Source: Tyto alba (taxonomy: Eukaryota; Chordata; Aves; Strigiformes; Tytonidae). Taken from it: a stretch of DNA of 64,000 bases. How positions within the stretch are numbered: position 1 is the stretch's first letter; every line of letters begins with the position of its first letter. Positions 50,713 through 63,963 of the stretch are shown here, piece by piece. Under the pieces are notes generated by a model. That model searched no databases and was not told the DNA's origin. It was given only the letters and a program-made list of their open reading frames with translations. Position numbers and translations under genes: made by a program. The stretch lies in assembly GCF_018691265.1 (NCBI RefSeq), contig NW_024881327.1, forward strand, positions 24,111,936-24,175,935, in the 5' to 3' direction.

Positions 50713-50733
50713 TTAAATTCCCCTCCATTTATT
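50672..50733 (-). repeat. A40 tail with AATAAA (minus strand): candidate retrocopy 3' end
   Basis: The + strand has 40 consecutive T (50,672-50,711). Reading the minus strand, AATAAA occurs at 50,733-50,728, and after a 16-nt gap the A40 run begins. This is the textbook spacing for a cleaved and polyadenylated mRNA. The minus-strand sequence before it (from about 51,100 down) is AT-rich with the look of a 3' UTR and no coding frame I recognise. This could be the end of a processed retrocopy or a real 3' UTR sequence next to an expanded A run; no target-site duplication was found by eye. Confidence 0.5.
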
Positions 50734-51250
50734 TCAGACAGTCTAAAGCACTCTTGTTCCTTGTCAAGAAGGCTATCCAAAAATCTCTACAGAGTAAGAA
50801 TACTATGTGAACAGTGATCAGTTTAATGAATTGCTTTATAAAAACTTCATCTACTGCTTTACAAGCTTCTATCTATTTTTTCTCCAATGAGTTGATGTTG
50901 TATCTTTTAATATGGAATAGCAGATAATTTAAAGTGAAGATTAACATATGTTATTGTGCTGTTTTTTTAAAATGACAAATTTATATTCAGGATAATTCTG
51001 AACTACTACATATTTTGGAAAAAGATAAATTAATAATGGAACCTACTTTATTATATATACTACAGCTGGTAGTTTCAAAATTAATTATTAATAAAATTCT
51101 ACCATTTCCTCAGTTCAGTTTGGCTTAGTAGAGGTTTTATCAGGTTTCATTTCCCCATAGGAAGGCAAATGTATTCTCTGGTAAGTACATTCCTTTATGA
51201 CAAAGAAACTACTTATTTCTGAAACAATTTTTGTGTGGTGTTTTTTTTTT

Positions 51251-51281
51251 ATGTTTTAATAAATATTGTTTATTAAAACAT
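51251..51281. other. Perfect 13-bp stem, 5-nt loop hairpin
   Basis: ATGTTTTAATAAA (51,251-51,263) and TTTATTAAAACAT (51,269-51,281) are exact reverse complements around TATTG. The stem is nearly all A/T, so it is weak as RNA, but the perfect symmetry is notable. AATAAA lies on the left arm. A T10 run directly precedes the hairpin. Confidence 0.7.
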
Positions 51282-52894
51282 GTACATGCACGTTGAAGGG
51301 GACTGATCACTAAATTTGGAAGTTTTCGTGCAAAAATCAGATTTTTTAAAAAACAGAGATTCTTGTGTCTCTGAAATAGGGCTACAGACGGAGATTAGAT
51401 TTTCACTTCCAGACCATTTTAAACTGTATTCATGGTTGGCAGACCTTATTAGGGTTAGATGTATCCTAAATCAATTGTGAAAACTACTTAATTAATTTTG
51501 GGCACATTGTTCTCTCCTGTTCTTCTATTGCCTCTTTGTTTTCACTGCTTCTTTTTTTTCTGGAAATAGGTAGGAAATTTTTGTCCAAATAACAACAGTG
51601 ATCAGAACAGTTTGACTGAGAAGGGATGGAGTGGGCATGTTGTGTTTAGGAGATTCAGGATCTTCCTGTCCTCATGCCCGCAATGTGTATTAAGACTAAT
51701 ACTGTGTTTGCTCAGCTTAATTATTTTTAAATATCCCTGGATCAGAAAGACATTTTTAGTCTTAACCTAGCAGTTCTTGCATCAAACTTGAAGAGTTTGC
51801 AGCTTTTATAAATGTAAGATATACTTTCAGATTACATATTTTTAAACTTTTAAAATTTTATTTTAAGATATGTATTAAAAGAAAAAAACGAAATACTTTT
51901 TGCAACACTGTGATAATGTTTTAAGGTGTTATAACAGTTATTGTGTAAAGATATTGATAATGTATCTACTTTTCAAACAAGTCATTGGTTAAGCTCAGAA
52001 GCAGTGCCTACAAGGAGCAATTTTTAAATAACATAGGATGGTGTCTTATCCACAGTAATACCATTATAGTCATGCTTTTGAGAGATACTTGTGTCAGTTC
52101 TTAATTTCTATGAATAAGATAGAAATTCAAAGGTTGTAAGCCAATTAACCTCAAAAATTTTTACTTGGATGTGCTTTTTATTTAAAACAACTTAATCAAA
52201 TATGAAAACCAAGTTTTATAATTATTACAACCACAGTAGCTCTTAACAGCTCCCTTGTGAATCCATCTATTCATAATATTATCCTCCTGAATCATGAACA
52301 TCCACAAAAACTTTATTTTGTAGTGAAGTGTTGCTATTAGAGGTTTCTGAATTTATACCATAATTCTGCTTCGTACATGTTTTATACAGACATGTATATA
52401 TAATTATATTTTACTAAAATGTACTATCTCACACAGAAACTTCAACAACACACAAACAGGTCAAAAATCAATTGCCAGTGTGTCATAAGTACACTATTGA
52501 CTGTAGAGAATGATACCAGAATTTTATTGAATATTGATTTTAAGTTCAGGCATCTCTTCAACAGTCAGTAAAGACGTGCTCTGTCACTCTTGCAGTAGAA
52601 ACAGCTTGCTGCTTTTTTAAACTTATGTTTCTTAATTGTCATAAATAAGTTCCTTGGTATGGTGTTTTTATGTATTCCCCCCCCCGGCTCCTTTCTTTTT
52701 GTTCGGTGTTATTACTTTTATAGCATACATACCTCATTTTATGGCACAGTAATTGAAATGCAGCTAGAGTGTATTCTACCTTTTTGCACTGTGGAGCATA
52801 GAAAATACACAGTGGAGGGTTTTCTGGTGTGTGATGTTATAGATAGAATTAGGCAGGCTAGGCAAGTTGTGCTTTCTTTTTAACACAGAAATAG

Positions 52895-52992
52895 GTTTTG
52901 TTTTTGTTTTTTGTTTTTTTTTTTTTGTTTGTTTGTTTTTGTTTGGTTTTTTGTTGTTGTTGTTTTTGTTTGTTTGTTTGTTTGTTTGTTTT
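52895..52992. repeat. TTTG/TTTTG low-complexity tract
   Basis: About 98 bp made only of T and G: imperfect TTTTG units, a T14 run, TTG triplets and a purer (TTTG)n stretch at the right end. The minus strand gives a Lys/Asn/Gln/Thr-rich artefactual translation. It looks like a mosaic microsatellite grown from an older poly(T) run. Confidence 0.9.
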
Positions 52993-55168
52993 AATTCCCT
53001 CTCATTTCTACGGGTAAGGAGCCCATAAGTATCATACAAGGATTGCATCCATAGCAATGTCTAGCCATTTAATTTCAGTCTTTCTCCTGCATTTTGCTGG
53101 AACTTGTAACTTGAATGACCAAGTGAAATGTGCCATTTGCATAGGACTTTACAGTAGCTTGTTGCTTTCAGTGGTAGCTGTTTGTGTGTATATTTAGGGA
53201 TATATCCTCAATACCCATTGGCATCTTCCTTTTTTTTCCCACTGGTTTTGAAATAACAGAGGTTTAGAAGAGTAGAGGCAGGATATAAAGATCTACGTTT
53301 AGCTGAAATAATGATACAATGGGGGACTTGATTCCTCTGTTTATTCCAAATAGTCATAAGCTGTAGATGCTTTTAGTGTCTTTCAGTTCTTTTCCATTGC
53401 AAGGCTCTATCACTAGTCTTGAGCGAATAATGTGATAAGTGATTCAAGTGAACAAACAGTACAGCAAATAAAGTTTCAGCAGGAAGTCTTTACCAATAAA
53501 TATAAAGTAAATATAAATATATATTTGCAGATAGTAATTCTTACATATTGAAGAACCTGCCTCATCATGAAAAGAGTAGAAAGGAAAATTGCTGCTCAAA
53601 AAAAAAAAAGAGTATCTTAGATAAGAATGTTATCTTTATCTTTACACAGAACTGGGTTTCCAAGGAGTCAGATAATCAAAATATATTGATAATACTTGAT
53701 CTAGAAATTTAAATTGCAATATTTAATTCATTCCCTCTCTAGGATAAAGGCCCCACTTTTAGTTGTGGACATGCCAGATTGCCTTGAAAACATTTCCCAC
53801 AGATCTCATGAGATGTCCCAGAAACTTGACTTCTAAGACAAGAATGACTCACTCTCTACAGACTGAATGTATAAGACATAAAGCAGGGGTAAAAGTTATT
53901 TGCTAACCAGTTTTATCAGTGTTTTGTAGAGTATTTCAGTGGTATATTCTAATATGGTACAGTGAAATTTATTTCCTTTTCTTTTGGCAATTGAAGCTAA
54001 TTATGATTAAAGTATTCCATAACTGTCTCCTTTAGACATAAATATTTTTAAATTTTTTTTTTCTTTTTAACTTTTATCCATATTAAATTCCAGTTAGCCT
54101 TTCTCAGGAACAATGCTGCTCATCATTAAATGGATATAAGCTTAAGTTGCACTACTTCACATTCTTCTATCCTAAGAACAAGAACAATGTAGACAATGAA
54201 GAGCCCAGAAGAAAAATTTTTATATTCACTAGGTAAAATATCTTCCCGTACAGAGGGCTCAGGGAAAATCTTAGCAGTTTCATTTTCTTGGTCTGTCTGA
54301 AATTTAAGACCCTGTATGATAAAATGAGATGCTTCTTACATAAACAAGAAGATCAACCTAAGCTCTCTGAGGGAAGCATATTATGAATGATAGTGGCTAC
54401 TCTGCTTTTTTTTTTTTTTTTTGTCTGATACATTGATTTATGCACTATAAATGTTTGTTTTCAGGTTAGATATATGAAAATGGGACTAGTATAACATAAT
54501 ACACATAGATTTTATTTAATTTAGCAGGCCATAACATCACTAAAATTTTAGATTTAAATATTTAGTGACAGCAAAAGCCAGACATATTGTTCTAAAACAA
54601 AGAAGTAAACCTGTCTCTGGATTTAAAAAAATATCAATTTTTGATATCTTTAGATCTTGTAAGCAAATTAATTGCCTTTTAGGCCTTATAATTCCAGAAG
54701 GGCTTGATTACCCCCTCTCTTCCAGTGTTTCAAATAAATAAATAAAACCTCTTATCTGCTCACAAGAGTCATGAAGAGGTGGGCATTGCTTTTCCAGCTT
54801 AGTTATACATATAATTTTATACATGAACAGCACAATATTGCCTTTTGATAATGAATAGCATTGTAAGCTCAGGTAGAAACAGTACTTTGGATCTGACATT
54901 TCTATTTGTCACAAATGCATTTGTAGTACTTACTGTCAATATTTTATTATGTTTTCCCAAGATGGTTTAGTGAAAATAAATGAAGCCACTGATACTTGAG
55001 CATGTACTTGGTGTACGAATCTGGAAGAGGTTGAAGTTGACTGAAGACTTTGTGACCAGTTACAGGGGTAGAGACTTCACATGGGAAGAAATCTACACTA
55101 TTTTGGCAAAGCTCAAAGTAAACTTTACATACACTATGAGTTTGAGGGTTTGAGGAAGAATTATGCTT

Positions 55169-55199
55169 CATTGCACAGCCCAGAAGTAGCTGTGCAATG
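55169..55199. other. Perfect 11-bp stem, 9-nt loop hairpin
   Basis: CATTGCACAGC (55,169-55,179) and GCTGTGCAATG (55,189-55,199) are exact reverse complements around a 9-nt loop. Unlike most palindromes here the stem is mixed in composition, so it would be stable as RNA. It is too short for a canonical microRNA precursor and pairing does not extend beyond the 11 bp. Role unknown. Confidence 0.65.
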
Positions 55200-58100
55200 C
55201 TTAAATACTCCAGTAGCAGTTTCCGGTGATGAACATGCAAGGTGAAGCCCTTCTAGGGAATTTAGAAACAGAGTATGGTAACAGCTGTATTTCCACTAGT
55301 TAGGATCTCTGTGTGGAAATTGAGATATTGACTCTTAATACTCACTTTTGGATCCAAAGATAATTAATATCTATATTTTTTTTTGTCAGTCCAATTTTTT
55401 TTCTTTTTTCTTTCTGACGTATCAGAAATGCAGTATTTGAAGCTCTGTCTTCTCTGAGGTGTAGGAATACTGTTATTACCCTCATCTACAGTATGATACT
55501 TTTGACTATGAATTCTAAAAGTTATTGCTATTCTCTTCTGTGCCAAACCCTCTTGGCTTCACTTGCCTTTTTTCCTGTTCAGCCTCTCTTTTCCTAGTTC
55601 CTTTGATGATTTCTAAAATGGTTTTTCCCACTTTACAACTGACTTCTTATTTTTGGTTTATTTCTGAGAAGCAGCTTGTGTTTTGAAATAAAAAAAATCC
55701 TGTATGATTATTTTAGTGTTCATAATCCTAGGATTTTTAAAATTCTGTGAATTAAATTTCTTTATCTTCACTGACATTTTTGTCAATAAATAATGCTCTG
55801 TACCCATTCTCTGAAGTTTTTAATGAAAATACTAAGTAAAAAGAGACTCACGATTGCTGCATCCAATCAGGTAATTCATTAATCAGTTCATCAAAATATC
55901 CTTATATGATGTTATAGCTAATTCACTGGAAATTAGTTTTGCAAAACATTTATAAGCACTACCGTAAATGTTTTATGAAACCATGTTTTCATATTGTTCT
56001 TAGTTCTATTAATTTTTAAGTTATTTTTCATTTTGCATTTCATTAGAAAGTGAATTATTCTTTGAAACAGAGTTGGAACAGATATGTGAAGTACTCACAT
56101 TTTACCTCTTTTTTCTCAAATATTTTCTGAAAGGATCCTGATTTCTTGACCAACATTTCTGCTAAACAAATTCCTCCTAAATTAAACCAAGTATTTTGTT
56201 GTTGCTTCTTACTTTCATAGGCCTCCTTTGTCATCAAAAGGTCAGTATATATGTCTAGCTAATTCCCATAATTCCACAAAATGTATACTTCCTATGCTGG
56301 ATTTGTATTTCTTCAGCCTGTCTTAACTATTATTTTACCTGCCTTCATAGGAACTATTTTTCATCATCTCTCATGAGTTATAAATTGGAAACAATAACAA
56401 AACCAGGAATTCAAAATCATAGTGATACTGTGCTTATTACTCTTTTGGAGGCTTACTGTTGTATAAAATTGCACAATATGTTGATGTTCACCAAATAGAT
56501 TCCTGTCTCCAACCATGTATTTATGTCATGCATCAAAAAAATCCCAACCAAATAAAATCAAGCCTTCAATAAAATACTCTTTCATTCATTAGTCAGTGAG
56601 ATTTTGCTTGCCAGCTTCTTTTCTGTATTTATAAAGTACTAACCTTTAAAATTATCTGTTCTAAATCTTAAAATCAATCTACCTGCTTATCCTCTCTGAT
56701 TCCAAAACTGTAGAACCATTTTAATTATTTGTTCAGGTACTATGAGTTTCCTGATGTAACTGCTGTATAAAAGGTTTGTCCATTAACTATTAGTTAACTA
56801 GTGTACAAAAGACAGTAATTTTTGTACCACCAGCAAAGTGATAAGCTAAGAGTAATGCTTCTGCGTGTTCCAGACTCCTTTTTGTTAACTACTGACTTCA
56901 GGAAATTAAATTGGTTTATCAAGAACTTTGATACATATAGAATACTATAGTGCATATTTAAATGTCTTGGACTGTGTTTTTCACAGTTATCAGTGTACCT
57001 TCCAGTAATTAATTATTAGGCTAAGGTCTTTATTTCTGTTTTTCTACAGGGAAGACAATGGAATGTCTTAGATTTTGTTATTAAATAATACATTTTTGTT
57101 ATTTGATTGTTCTAGTAAAGCCAAGATTGAAGAGATGTGACTTTTAAGTTTTGCAGTACAGTATGGTTTGTGATAGCCTCCAGTAGTTTTTTCAATTAGA
57201 TAGCAAGGATGCTGAGTTGCATGTAATTCTCTAGCTGCATGTAATGCTGATTATGTCTCCAGCAAGTTAGTGTTTTTGAATCTGAATGATAGAAGAAGTA
57301 AATAAAGACCAAAATGACTTTTAAGCCTGATCATGGGTTACTTAAAGAGATGGGAGGCTGAAAAAAGAAAGCAATTTCAGTAGCCATTTTAGAAATTAAG
57401 CAGAAGGAGATTGTTTTCATAAATAATTCTGCTTTAATTCATGTTGCATGGGACTCAGACCACATGCCATGAATTAGAAATGGTGGTCATAGTCCAACAG
57501 CAAATTATAGGGCCACCAAATATTACAATGAGATTTCTCACATTAACTGTTAAATCCCTAATATTTTACAGAACTCATAAAGAAGACAGAGTTTTGTATT
57601 TCTGCAGCTCCCAAGTACCTTTCCAAGTGTCCAAGAAAGCAGTTCTCTTAACAGCACAGATATACTTGAGCTGGCTGCATGGCATTTGGCAAACATCCTA
57701 TTTGGTTAATCTGAACAAATGTACAGTGGAGAATCAGTCTGTTTATTAAGTATGTTGTGGGTGTCACATATTATGTCATGTAATCTGTCACACAGTACAT
57801 CTAGATTTAGGAATACATAGAGATTCATTTATTCACACTGTAAAATAATTACCCACTGCTTGTTCTAGTAGAAAAATACTGTTTAGGTGTGACTCACTTG
57901 CCTGAGGAATTAGGTGTCTGCCACTGCTGTTGCCTATAAAATCCTTGAAATGAATCCATGCCTTGGTCTGAAGAAGTCACAGTTTGGAGGGGAGGGACAA
58001 GGAGTAGGATATTCAATTTCTAAGAGGACTGTGATTAGAATCCTTAAAATATTTCAGATAAATAAGGAAGCTGAGTCAAGAAAATAAATGTAAACTTTTA

Positions 58101-60299
58101 TTTTTATTATATTCTTGCAAGGAATGGGAAGGTTTGGAACCCTAAAAATGGTATGTCCCCTATTGCTTTGGCAGATGGGGGAGAGCTTGACAGGCACTTT
58201 GGGACTGGAAGGAATGGCTATTATTAGGGCAATGATGAGGTCATTTTCTATAAAGGGATAACTGCCTCAATAATATGCTGAAGTTAGCAAGGAGTTAGCT
58301 TTCCACGGAGCTGGAGTTTACTGTGGAATGTCCCTTGTATTTTACGTCGAGATCCTAAGTCCTTTGATGTGTGGAAGCAGGAAATCTTCAAAGGCTGCAT
58401 CACCAGAAGTTTGCATAAAGAGGAGATAATAGACCAAGAAATATAATGTATCCACCAAAAATGAGTGTTGCTGAAGAAAAATGCATCAGTGCTGTAGGAA
58501 TTTTGTTAAGTGTTAGAGGCTCTATCTTCAGACTTTAATATCACCTATCAGTAAGTCTGTTGATCAGAAATATAAAATCTAGGAATTCTTTGTAGAGAAT
58601 ATTCCTTGTCAGAAGTACAATATAGAGAAAGAATTTCGGTGTGTTGAATTGTATTCTTGCAAACTCTGCCTTTATACTTCATTAATCACAAGATAGGAGC
58701 TATTCTGAACCTTTCTGATCAGAAGGCTTGATTCATTGATACAAACATTGGTGAAGTATAGGAAGTTGATCAAATGGGAGATACTTTTCTGGTTCCACTG
58801 TACTTCCAGCATCTTGTCTCTGCCACACTTACAGAGTTTATCATTCATGTTAAGATGCTGGTGAGGGTGTTCATTAATGTCTCTTAGTTACTGGTGAGCT
58901 TACACTAGCCAAATTAACTCTGAAGGATAACATACATGGTTTATTAATCTAACAAACTTTATCTAAAAAAAACTGCAGAGGCTTTCACTTCTTGAAGACA
59001 AGTGTGATAGGGTGGTAAAAGCAAACAATTGAAGAAATAATCTCTCCCCCTTTCTTCTTTTTTGTTGTAGTGTTGCTGAGGATTTTTGCTGACTCTGGAA
59101 GTTGCATGAATTTCCTAGATTGTGCCCAGTAAGAGTAGTTTCTTGCTTTTTGACAGTCACAGCCAGTTTCTAGGGCATGCAAAGGTGTTTTCTGCTGATG
59201 TGCTAGCTGCCTGCCCAAAATACACAGAAAATTAGCTTACTTTTGCCAATTTCAACAATGAATGTTTGGCTTCTCTCCCAGTTCTTTGTTTACTGAAAAA
59301 TTTGTTGCTTCCTGAGCCACAGTTCTGTCCCTTCTCCTTTCTTTTATGTTTTAATTCTTTTCTTTCCATACATTTTTCCTTTGCATAACTGTACTGATTG
59401 GATCATGCCAATCTTCCTCACAGACCACTAAGTGGGCTTTTCCCCTTTGTCCATGGATATCTAATTAGTTATAAATTCCAGTCTGAATCACTTGTAGGGC
59501 TAAAATGGACTTCTGAAAGACATCTGTTAATTTTTCTGTCTTTTTATAGCTGTCTCCACACTAGCATCTTCAAAAATCTTTGCCTTCCGGTCCTTTTCTT
59601 CTTCAAGATCATTAAGGGGTTTGTCTGTCTTTCTTTGCTGTACCTTATCTCCCTTGAATATCCTGTTCACAAGAATCATACAGCATAATGACATCTGAGT
59701 ACACAGCCTCCAGCAAATCAAGTGTTTCATGTTTGTCAATTTTCCATTTTGCTGACCCTAGCTTCTTGCAGGGACAGGCAGCTGCACACTGTCAGTTCAT
59801 AAAGCTATCTCAGTAGAGTTCCAGAGAAGAGCAGTTAGTTTTTCTTCCAACTTCTCCGACAAGTGCTTACAAGTGTCTTAGAAAATAAAATAGCATAGGC
59901 ACTGGATCCTCCTTCAGTCTCTTATAGTATAAAAAGAAGGTTTTATTTGTTCAATTCCAATCAGTCTTTTCTTCATCAAGCTATATTGATTCTTTTTTTC
60001 TTTTCACATCAGGGAGAACACATTATATGTAGGGTGTCTCATTTAATTTTCATTACTTGTTTGAGGAAAGTTGGGAAAAAAGCTCCACCTGCATTAGACA
60101 ATCAAAGGATTTAGCCCAATTCCCTCCAGTAAAGAACTGAAAGTAGTTGAATGAAATAAAGATGAGACATAGATGACCACCTGAATCTCTCTAGATTGCC
60201 CACAGTGCTTGAAAGGGTTGGAGATTTTTACCCCAGAAACTATTCATGTTCAGGTCTGTTGTTTAACCCAGGGTGTTGGCACCATCCTTTTGACTGCTT

Positions 60300-60336
60300 A
60301 AAAAAAAAAAAAAAAAGAAAAGAAAAAAGAAAAAAA
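60300..60336. repeat. A-rich tract
   Basis: A17 followed by imperfect GAAAA units. No upstream polyadenylation signal within 30 bp. Confidence 0.8.
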
Positions 60337-63181
60337 TCAGTTCAGTGCTGCCAACATATGTAGTTAATGTGTTATAATGTACCTGGCAGAAATGTGACAC
60401 TTAATCATTACATATTAAATGTCTTCATTGTTAGAAAGTTCTTGGAACCCCTGTTCAATAAGGAAACAACTCTTGTGTGGTTGAGCTTCCATCCTCAGTG
60501 CTTTGTATTCTGCTAAATGTGAACAGGTTGACTGTTAGGGAATGAATTTACTCATGCATGGAAGGGGAAAATACTAACAGAAATGGAATGATGGAATGGA
60601 TAAAGTGAAAATTTAGAGATAATTATAAATTATGAAAATATCATATGTGTCCGTTTTTGATGAAAAAAAAAATTCTAAGATTAAAATTTTGCCACAGTGA
60701 TTTAGGAGTTTAGATCTCCTTTTCCAAAGGAATATTATGCATTTAATACTGTCAACCACATTTAAAATAGGTTTTGAAAATATTGTCAAAATGTTTTTTA
60801 CCTTGGGATCTTAAGTCAGTTAGGAGATTTCAAATATACCTGTTAATGTTTCTTTCCAAAATATCAGCTAAAATCTCAAAAGAAAGTCAAAGTCCTTTCA
60901 CTTCTTAAAACACAGAACTGAATTGTTTAGTTATTTAAGCTAGTTTTAAAAGTGAATCAAGCAATAATTCCAAATTTCATGTAATAAAAAAACAGATGTT
61001 ACTCCACTGATGTATTTGTAATGTGTTTTTCACATCACTGAAGAAGATGATTCTGAAGGTTACTCTCACTTAGAAAGTTTTAGAAATTGCACTTTGTGTT
61101 CAGCATCTGTTGGTATGGGATTTTTTGTGTGAGATATCATTGGTCATGTGGGTGCTGGAAAGATGAGAAGACTTATGTTACAGTATTAAAGTGCCATGAT
61201 TGTTTATAAGGAGGCAGGCACAGGTACAGGACATCACTGTGAAACTACGTCTATAAATTATGAGACTACTAATCACAGGGAACAGTTACCTCCGTTAGTA
61301 ACAATAAAGAGGAGGGAGCTTAACGCAAGGGAGGAAATGCTGAAGACAAAAATGGAAACAGACTAGGGACTTAGTCCTATACATTACATTAAATTAAAAA
61401 CATGTAAACTTAAACGGTGGAGCTGTAATTTAATCATAAATTTCTGGTGTCTGCACAGACAATGTGGGTGTTGCTTTATGGTATCATCTGAAATATATAT
61501 TCAAATTATAGATTAACAACTGAAATCTGTATTTTCTGTTTCTTTCTCCAACCAGTTCCATCAATGCAATTTCATTAAAATACTCTAAATATTTTAAGTT
61601 ACTGGGTTGTTCATGAGTGTTATCTTAACACAAGGGTGGTAACAAAAATCTTAATATTTATCCCATGGTAAAACACACCCATTGTTATAATTTTAAAATT
61701 TTGTTCTTCTAGACTAGAGCAGGACCCCATGTTGGTAGGTGCTATAAAATGAGAGATTACTATATATAAGTGTATTTTTTAAATCTAATTCTGGCAGTGT
61801 GATCTATCTTTTTCTACTAAGATGAATTCTGCTATTTTCTGGCTGTACTCTGTCAGGCAGACAGGTGAAATATAGTTTATGTTTTTAGAGCTGTGGATAG
61901 CAGTAAGATTTGATCCATGCTTATGTTCTTATAAGACCAAGAGGTTTTTTTGCATATTGATACCATTATGATTACTATTGATTAAGAAATCTTCTGAAAG
62001 GATGGAGAATCTGATTCGTATTGAATATGAAGTCATCAAATTCGCATTAAGATTAAAGTGGTGAATTAAAAGCTCAGTGTCACTTTGGGGCATGGTATTG
62101 TTGCCTACTTACATCACAGAAGCAGCTCAACAAGTCAAACCTAAAATGTAATCACTGTCTTTATAAGGCATACTTCTGTTCTTCATATCATAGCACTTAG
62201 CGCTGCTCATTCTGTACTCTTTAATATCTGGTGCATGTGTTTTTAATTTGAATTAGTAGATGTATGTGTTAGACCAGAAGAGACATGCTTGTGGCTTTAG
62301 ATCTACAAGCATTTGTTTCCCAGTCATACAGCAGAGTTGCACAACATGTGTGTGCAAATAAGAGGAAAAAGAACATGACTTAAAAGCTTGTTCTTCATCA
62401 CTCTAGCAATCCATTACTTGGTTCACATTTTTCATCTCTTTCCTGTTCTTTGATTGTGGATAACATGATTACCCTACGACATGACTTTTAGACTTCAACC
62501 TACTGGTAGGAATGAACTAGTTAAAGAGGCTGTTTTCTCTCATAGTTCAAGTGTTCATTCCACCTATTTCTTCCAGCTGAGTTTGTTTACTTTGGTGAAT
62601 CTGCTACTCTTAAAACTTATTTGCTGACTCTTGAAGATTACACTTTCCTATGGCATCATCTACTAGAACTGATTTAACCAAACGTATCACTCACAGAGGA
62701 AAACTATTGCCAGTTTGTGTGAAAATACTGAAATACTGGTCCTGCCATCTTCCATTGATGTAGTTGCCAGGTTTTCTCCTGATGGAATATCCTTAACAAA
62801 GACATTCTCCATTTTATCTTCTCAGTGGCCATAAGAGAGAGAGCTGAGCAGAACATGTAAAGTGCAGGTCACAGTACTTGTGGACATGCTCTGCCTTACT
62901 GAGATATGTAGAGCAACAGAGATGAAGGCCCACCAGGCTTAAAAGAAAAGTGGTTGCTTTTAAACTGAAATTTAGTGATTTACTGTGTTTTTCCTGATTT
63001 TTTTTGCTATTTTAATAGGCTTTTAGAATTTCTTCAGTAAGACAAATTTAGTCTGTTTATCTAGTAGTAGGAATATTTGAGATTGTCCTGGGTTGAGTGA
63101 GTGGTGGAGTTTTTTTGGTGGCAGGGGAGGGGGCTATCGGGGCAGCCCCTGTGAGAAGCTTCTTGAAGCTCCCCCAGCTCC

Positions 63182-63247
63182 ACGTCAGCTCCACTTCTGT
63201 TTGGAAACTGAGCCAATCAGCCGCGCCTCTGCGATAACGTATTTAAG
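63182..63247 (+). promoter_or_regulatory. LTR promoter elements: CRE half-site, CCAAT box, TATA-like box
   Basis: Within the U3 part there is ACGTCA (63,182-63,187, a CRE half-site), CCAAT (63,213-63,217) and TATTTAAG (63,240-63,247). A start of RNA synthesis would be expected some 25-30 bp after the TATA-like box, near 63,270. Arrangement and spacing are those of a polymerase II promoter, and transcription would run rightward. Activity is inferred only. Confidence 0.6.
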
Positions 63248-63570
63248 AAGGGATGTGGTGACGGGCAGTGGGTCTGGTGAGGAGGAGTTGCTGCAGCTGC
63301 ATGAACACCAAGGTCAGTGGAGGAACGGAGGAAGAAAGGAGGGGGGAGGTGTGCCGGAGCAGAGACCCCCCTGTATCCTGTGGTGAGACGGCAGGGCGGC
63401 CCCCCCTGCCACCCATGAAGATCTACGGTGGAGCAGACATTGATTTATGGCCTGTGGCTTCTGCCTCGTTTATCAAGGTTCTGTGCCCGAAGAAGGCCGG
63501 GGTCTTCTGAGAAAAGGCAGCCCCGCTGCTGTAATTCAGCACTGGGAGGATTGCAGCATGCGGGGGTGTC

Positions 63571-63704
63571 CCACGCCGGAGCAGCTCAGGAAGGGCTGCA
63601 GCCGTGGGAGAGAATCCAGTTGGAGAAAGTTAGTGACCCATGACGGAGCAGTGTGGGGAATGCTGCGGCCCATGGGAGAGACTCGTGTTGGAGAAAGTTT
63701 GTGG
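63571..63704 (+). repeat. Two-unit tandem repeat inside the LTR, about 66 bp each
   Basis: Unit 1 (63,571-63,636) and unit 2 (63,637-63,704) share the order CGGAGCAG, a TGC-G-GCC stretch, GGGAGAGA and TTGGAGAAAGTT. Agreement is clear but imperfect. A weaker partial relative (GTGGAGCAGAC) occurs near 63,428. Such internal repeats are common in long avian LTRs and vary in number between copies. Confidence 0.7.
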
Positions 63705-63957
63705 AGGACTGTCTCCTGTGAGAAGGGGGATCACGATGGTTCAAGGGGAAGTTCCAGAAGCTCCCCCCACTGAAGATGGAAAAAGCAGCAGCACTGACTG
63801 CACCCCCCATTCCCTGCCCCTGCGCCACTGGGGGAGGAAGTAGAGGTATCAGGAGCAGAACTGAGCCTGGGAAGAAGGGAGCGATGGGGGGAGGGTGTTC
63901 TCAAGATGTGGCAATGTTTCTCACTGTCCTACTCTGTTACGTGTTGTTAGTGTCTGT

Positions 63958-63963
63958 AATAAA
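63958..63963 (+). terminator. LTR polyadenylation signal
   Basis: AATAAA followed within 15 bp by a T-rich stretch (63,971-63,985) of the kind that helps cleavage. It marks the R/U5 boundary of the LTR. The distance from the TATA-like box is about 710 bp, so R is long for an LTR. Confidence 0.65.

Larger units (their letters stand above)
46601..63083. other. AT-rich non-coding DNA, no gene seen
   Basis: About 16.5 kb without a supported gene. Elements listed separately are homopolymers at 47.9, 49.66 and 50.67 kb, a TTTG-rich tract at 52.9 kb, hairpins at 51.25 and 55.17 kb and an A-rich tract at 60.3 kb. Also present are C9 at 52,677-52,685 and T17 at 54,406-54,422. Open frames (up to 128 codons) are driven by homopolymers or overlap on both strands; none shows a family I recognise. 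Confidence 0.65.

Noticed and set aside
50342..50728. 128-codon minus frame starting with a Lys-rich stretch
   Set aside because: Its N-terminal part is only the translation of the T40 homopolymer; the rest has no recognisable domain.
52776..53057. 93-codon minus frame rich in Lys, Asn, Gln and Thr
   Set aside because: It is the translation of the TTTG microsatellite and not a protein.
63093..63843. Several overlapping frames in the LTR as possible retroviral proteins
   Set aside because: They lie in the LTR in several frames and on both strands. LTRs of this kind do not encode gag, pol or env, and the openness is explained by high GC.
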